From the NCBI GenBank assembly GCA_047974765.1, contig JBKECP010000031.1:123388-187387 (forward strand): a stretch of DNA of 64,000 bases, in the 5' to 3' direction. Below the pieces are notes generated by a model. The model did no database searches. It was not told the DNA's origin and saw only the letters and a list, made by a program, of their open reading frames with translations. A program made the translations under genes and the position numbers. Numbering within the stretch: position 1 is the stretch's first letter; every line of letters begins with the position of its first letter. This document shows, piece by piece, positions 60,345 through 64,000 of the stretch. Source of the stretch: JBKECP01 sp047974765. Lineage in GTDB: Bacteria; Pseudomonadota; Gammaproteobacteria; Pseudomonadales; Halieaceae.

Positions 60345-63218
60345 ATGTTAATGAAAAATCGTCTCACCTTGGCTGTCTCTGCCGCACTGGGTATGAGCGC
60401 ACTAGCGGCTCTGCCTACCGCAGCCAACGCCCAGGAAGAGGAGTTGATGGTCGAGGAAGTGGTAGTGACCGGCTCCCGCATCCAGAAAGCCAACCTGGTC
60501 AGCTCCAGCCCGGTAACTCAGGTGGATGCCGAGGAACTCAAATTCCAGGGCACTACCAAAGTTGAAGATCTGATGAAAAACATGCCTCAGATCTACTCCA
60601 ACCAGAATGCCAGCCAATCCAATGGTGCCACCGGCACAGCGACCCTGAATCTGCGTAACCTGGGTGATGAGCGCACCCTGGTACTGGTCAATGGTCGTCG
60701 CCTGCCGGCGGGCTCACCAATTGCCGGCGGCTCCGGTGCCGACATCAACCAAATCCCCGGCGCCCTGATCAAGCGAGTGGAAGTATTGACCGGTGGCGCA
60801 TCTGCTACCTACGGTTCTGATGCTGTCGCTGGTGTAGTCAACTTCATCATGATGGATGACTTCGAAGGTATTAAACTGGATTACCAATTTAGCCAGTACC
60901 AGCATAATAATACCAATACACGCTATCAAAAAGTGATTGACGAGGCCGGTTTTCCCTATCCTGATGGCAGTAATAGTGATGGTGATACCAATGACTGGTC
61001 GCTGATTATTGGCGGTAACTTCGACAACGGTCGCGGTAATGTTACTGCCTATGCCGGCTACCGGAAGATTGACGCCGTTTCTCAGGCCTCTCGTGATTAC
61101 AGCGCATGCGCCATGAACAATACGGCTACGGGTTGCGCTGGCTCTGGCACCAGCCCCATGGGTACCTTCTACGGTCCCGATGAAACGTATTATCATGTCG
61201 AAGGCGATCAGTTTGTACCTGGTATTGTTCCCTTTAATTATGGGCCTCTGAATTACTTCCAGCGCCCTGACGAACGCTATACAGGTGGCGTTTTTGCTCA
61301 CTATGATATTAATGAGCATGTAGAGGCCTACACTGAACTGATGTTCATGGATAACCAGACAGTATCCCAGATCGCACCTTCAGGCTCATTCTTTCTAAGT
61401 TATGATATTTCCCCAGACAACCCTTATTTGTCAGACCAACAACGTGAAATTTTATTTGGTAATGGCGGCCTAAATAATGACGGCACCGCCTCCACTTTAA
61501 TTGGTCGCCGTAATGTAGAAGGCGGAGCACGGCAGCAGGATCTACGCCATACAACCTTCCGAGGTGTATTTGGTACTCGCGGTGAAATTAACGAGACCTG
61601 GCGTTATGATATCTACGGTCTGTACTCAGAAGTCAGTATGGAAAATACCTACCTCAACGATCTCTCTAATGCCAAGCTCCTCAATGCAGTTGATGCGGTT
61701 GTAGACCCCAGCACGGGTGAAATAACCTGTCGTTCTGTACTGGATGGCACTGATCCAAACTGCTCTCCCTATAACCCTTGGCAAACTGGTGGTGTAACTC
61801 AAGAGGCAGCCAACTATTTGTCCCTGCCTCTGTTTGCACGCGGCACTACCAAACAAAAAATCTTCTCTGGTTATCTGGCAGGCAGTTTAGGTGACTACGG
61901 CATCAAACTACCTACAGCTGATAACGGCGTTGAGATCGTTATCGGTGCAGAATACCGTAAAGAAGAACTGGAATTTAATCCTGATGAAGGCTTCCAACTG
62001 GGCCTGGGTGCCGGTCAGGGGGGTGCAACCCCAACTGTCGCCGGTGAATACGATGTAAAAGAATATTTTCTTGAATTACGTGTTCCACTGGTCGAAGGCA
62101 AACGTTTTGCTGAAGAAGTTGTTCTGGATGCGGCTTATCGTTACTCTGACTACTCCACAGATATTGATACTGACACCTACGGCGTGAGCGGTAGCTGGGC
62201 ACTGAATTCCTCTCTGAAGTTCCGTGGCAGCTATCAACGCGCTATTCGTGCCGCCAATGTTCGTGAGATGTTCGCACCACAGGGCTTCAACCTCTTCGAC
62301 ATGGATGATGATCCTTGTGGTGGCGCTAATCCGGCTGCCAGCTTCGAGCAATGTGCACGAAGTGGTGTAACTGTTGATCAATATGGCAACATCCTCAGTT
62401 CTGTAGCAGGTCAGTACAATTACCTGCAAGGCGGGAACCCTGATCTAAAACCAGAGGAAGCAGATACTTACTCTGCGGGTATTGTCTGGTCTCCATCTTT
62501 TATTGACGGACTGACCATGAGTGTCGATTGGTACGAAATCAAAATCGAGCAAGGTATTAGCTACCTCACACCTGAAGGTATTCTTAATGCCTGTATGGAC
62601 GGCAATGATGCCATGTGTAACTTCGTCAATCGTCATCCTGATCGTGGTGATCTGTGGATTGGTTCTGATGTGAATAGCAGTGGCCATATCGTTGCTCTCA
62701 ATGAAAATTTGGCGACAGAAGAAGTGAAAGGCTATGACGTTGTAATTGAGTACACAGTTGATATCGGTAACAACGGTAGCCTTGCTTTCAATAATACAGC
62801 TGCCATTATTGACACTTGGGATACTCAACAGGCAGAAGGCTGGGCTGTTGATGACTGTAAAGGTAACTGGGGTTCTACCTGTGGTTACCCAACTCCAGAC
62901 TTCCGTAATAACTTCCGTGCCACCTGGATCACCCCCTGGGATGTGACCACCAGCCTGGCATGGCGTTACATCTCTGATGTGGATGATCTGAATGGCAATA
63001 TGGACCTCGACGATATCAGCTATTTCGATCTTTCTGCGCTGTGGAACGTGACTGAATATGCTGAGTTGCGCGCCGGCATCAACAACATTCTTGATGAAGA
63101 ACCACCAATGGCTGGTGCAGCAGCTGGTCCCAGCATCAATGGTAATGGTAACGTATTCCCAGGTATGTATGATGCTCTAGGCCGTTACATGTTTGTTGGT
63201 TTGTCATTACAATTCTAA
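60345..63218 (+). CDS. TonB-dependent receptor
   Basis: The roughly 957-residue outer-membrane receptor has a signal peptide (MLMKNRLTLAVSAALGMSAL to NAQ) and a TonB box region (VEEVVVTGSRI). The plug domain shows DLMKNMPQIYSNQNASQSNG, LVLVNGRRLPAG and GASATYGSDAVAGVVNFIM. The 22-strand barrel ends in an aromatic-terminal strand (YMFVGLSLQF). It imports a large or scarce ligand using TonB energy; the ligand is unknown, though this oar-like/carbohydrate-type plug is common in Cellvibrionales. ATG 60345 with AGGGGT upstream is preferred to 60312. Two terminators follow. Confidence 0.93.
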   Translation: MLMKNRLTLAVSAALGMSALAALPTAANAQEEELMVEEVVVTGSRIQKANLVSSSPVTQVDAEELKFQGTTKVEDLMKNMPQIYSNQNASQSNGATGTATLNLRNLGDERTLVLVNGRRLPAGSPIAGGSGADINQIPGALIKRVEVLTGGASATYGSDAVAGVVNFIMMDDFEGIKLDYQFSQYQHNNTNTRYQKVIDEAGFPYPDGSNSDGDTNDWSLIIGGNFDNGRGNVTAYAGYRKIDAVSQASRDYSACAMNNTATGCAGSGTSPMGTFYGPDETYYHVEGDQFVPGIVPFNYGPLNYFQRPDERYTGGVFAHYDINEHVEAYTELMFMDNQTVSQIAPSGSFFLSYDISPDNPYLSDQQREILFGNGGLNNDGTASTLIGRRNVEGGARQQDLRHTTFRGVFGTRGEINETWRYDIYGLYSEVSMENTYLNDLSNAKLLNAVDAVVDPSTGEITCRSVLDGTDPNCSPYNPWQTGGVTQEAANYLSLPLFARGTTKQKIFSGYLAGSLGDYGIKLPTADNGVEIVIGAEYRKEELEFNPDEGFQLGLGAGQGGATPTVAGEYDVKEYFLELRVPLVEGKRFAEEVVLDAAYRYSDYSTDIDTDTYGVSGSWALNSSLKFRGSYQRAIRAANVREMFAPQGFNLFDMDDDPCGGANPAASFEQCARSGVTVDQYGNILSSVAGQYNYLQGGNPDLKPEEADTYSAGIVWSPSFIDGLTMSVDWYEIKIEQGISYLTPEGILNACMDGNDAMCNFVNRHPDRGDLWIGSDVNSSGHIVALNENLATEEVKGYDVVIEYTVDIGNNGSLAFNNTAAIIDTWDTQQAEGWAVDDCKGNWGSTCGYPTPDFRNNFRATWITPWDVTTSLAWRYISDVDDLNGNMDLDDISYFDLSALWNVTEYAELRAGINNILDEEPPMAGAAAGPSINGNGNVFPGMYDALGRYMFVGLSLQF

Positions 63219-63231
63219 ATACAGTTCAATC

Positions 63232-63264
63232 CGACACACCTGTTGACACAGGTGTGTCGTTTGT
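63232..63264 (+). terminator. First stem-loop after the TonB-dependent receptor gene
   Basis: CGACACACCTGT and ACAGGTGTGTCG form an exact 12-bp stem around TGAC, followed by TTTGT. It begins 14 bp after the receptor stop. Confidence 0.75.
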
Positions 63265-63277
63265 AAATTACTACAAT

Positions 63278-63302
63278 GGCCAGTTTTCACTGGCCTTTTT
63301 TT
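63278..63302 (+). terminator. Second, classical Rho-independent terminator
   Basis: GGCCAGT and ACTGGCC form a 7-bp stem around TTTC and are followed by seven T residues. It insulates the receptor gene from the downstream lipoprotein gene. Confidence 0.9.
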
Positions 63303-63401
63303 ATTATGCATCTATCTCATTCCATTGAAGGCTAGTCAGCAAGTGCTATACAGTTCTCACTGCTAAATACAACAATCAACAATGATATGGAGAGTTATTT
63401 T

Positions 63402-63710
63402 ATGTTCAAATTTCCCCTAAGCATTACGATACTAACATCAGCTTTAAGTCTATTATTTTTGGTGGCCTGCAGCACAAATACAGAACATATGGACAGTAGT
63501 TCTTCACAAAAAAACCATCACGTTACAACGACCTCTACTGACACCTCCAATACAGTACGTTGTGAAACAATTATCAAAACAGGTAGCCGGATTGGCACCA
63601 AGATATGCAAAACCAACGCACAGTGGGAGCAGGAACGTCGTGATAGCCGTGAAGCTACTGAACGAGTCCAACGCGGTGGTGTTCAGAGTTCAACAAAAGG
63701 TGGTGGTTAA
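63402..63710 (+). CDS. Small lipoprotein of unknown function
   Basis: The roughly 102-residue protein has a lipoprotein signal (MFKFPLSITILTSALSLLFL then VACS) with the lipobox Leu-Val-Ala-Cys. A Ser/Thr-rich linker and the conserved-looking segment RCETIIKTGSRIGTKICKTN with two cysteines that may pair follow. This Cys-x-GSRI-x-Cys pattern recurs in small exported proteobacterial proteins of unknown function. I used ATG 63402, preceded by GGAGAG, rather than 63387. It lies between the receptor terminators and an IS element edge. Confidence 0.75.
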   Translation: MFKFPLSITILTSALSLLFLVACSTNTEHMDSSSSQKNHHVTTTSTDTSNTVRCETIIKTGSRIGTKICKTNAQWEQERRDSREATERVQRGGVQSSTKGGG

Positions 63711-63750
63711 AGGAAGAACTTCACCCTCTCGACGATTTCGGCGAAATGCC

Positions 63751-63785
63751 GGGACTGTTCAGAATTCTGTGTCACAGTAATTCCT
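63751..63785. repeat. Candidate terminal repeat of the IS256-family element
   Basis: GGGACTGTTCAGAATTCTGT followed by GTCACAG lies between the lipoprotein gene and the transposase stop and has the look of an IS256-type terminal repeat. The other end is outside the window, so it cannot be confirmed as inverted. Confidence 0.45.
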
Positions 63786-63799
63786 TGTTAGTCATCTGA

Positions 63800-64000
63800 T
63801 CATAGATCCAGCACACCGTCGAGTCGGCCTTCGAAGAAGATGGCCAATTGAGACAGTGTGATATTCCAGCTCTGGATCGGCATCGTCCACTTCTTACTGG
63901 CGTTTTGAATGCCCAGGTAAAGCAGTTTCAGCAGGCTGTCCTCGTTCGGAAAGCCGCCCTTCGTCTTAGTGAGCTTCCGGAACTGACGGTGGACAGCCTC
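63800..64000 (-). CDS. IS256-family transposase, C-terminal part (5' end outside window)
   Basis: The frame is open from the right edge and ends at TGA 63800-63802. The visible 66 residues, beginning EAVHRQFRKLTKTKGGFPNE and continuing LLKLLYLGIQNASKKWTMPI and WNITLSQLAIFFEGRL, are the standard C-terminus of IS256/mutator-group transposases. They belong to a subgroup different from the relic at 45.7 kb. The element presumably starts beyond base 64000. Confidence 0.9.
   Translation of the reverse strand, partial: EAVHRQFRKLTKTKGGFPNEDSLLKLLYLGIQNASKKWTMPIQSWNITLSQLAIFFEGRLDGVLDL

Overview
The window looks like a chromosomal segment of a marine-type gammaproteobacterium, probably Cellvibrionales or a relative. 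This is inferred from Pseudomonas-like gene order (ygfB/zapA/6S RNA/ygfA, ubiH-ubiI-pepP, ilvA/rpiA, D-2-hydroxyglutarate dehydrogenase/serA, parE-cpdA), a large TonB-dependent receptor, azurin, and moderately GC-rich coding sequence. No rRNA, tRNA or CRISPR array was seen. One structural RNA, 6S RNA, is present.

Layout. 1-3.3 kb: the 3' end of an RND efflux permease, an HCCA-isomerase-like thioredoxin-fold protein, an SDR oxidoreductase divergent from an HxlR regulator across a perfect 15-bp inverted repeat, and exonuclease III. 3.4-7.5 kb: a 1365-residue membrane/periplasmic protein of unknown function that appears internally duplicated. 7.9-14.3 kb: parE, cpdA, a DUF1249 protein, a TolC-type channel and waaA. 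14.4-21.9 kb: envelope or small-molecule tailoring genes (two methyltransferases, an alpha/alpha-barrel prenyltransferase-like protein, a GT4 glycosyltransferase). In the convergent gap of this block sits an AT-rich, lysine-rich island of Bacteroidetes character (DKNYY and WGR proteins), most of it apparently one broken gene.

22.2-31.7 kb: the dTDP-rhamnose pathway is split into rfbA-rfbC (+) and rfbB-rfbD (-). Between them lie an NYN/LOTUS RNA-binding nuclease-like gene, a CueR-controlled copA-cueR copper efflux operon and a nitronate monooxygenase. An InaA-like pseudokinase follows. 32-43 kb: azurin, a monoacylglycerol-lipase-like hydrolase, glnE, an orphan GspE/PilB ATPase, a DUF47/Pit phosphate transport pair, an MBL-fold hydrolase, argE and argA.

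44.1-45.9 kb: a compact type II restriction-modification module (C5 cytosine methyltransferase plus HNH endonuclease), followed directly by a frameshifted relic of an IS256-family transposase. 46-64 kb: rlmI, gcvH, ubiI, ubiH, pepP and ygfB on the minus strand; TIGR02449, zapA, 6S RNA and ygfA on the plus strand; then a predicted small membrane protein, ilvA, rpiA, D-2-hydroxyglutarate dehydrogenase divergent from serA, a secreted hypothetical protein, a TonB-dependent receptor with two terminators, a small lipoprotein, and an IS256-family transposase running off the right edge.

The most unusual items are the giant duplicated membrane protein, the decayed WGR/DKNYY island, the restriction module with its hidden transposase relic, an InaA-family protein lacking its kinase residues, and a dispersed intergenic repeat found beside the island and upstream of serA.
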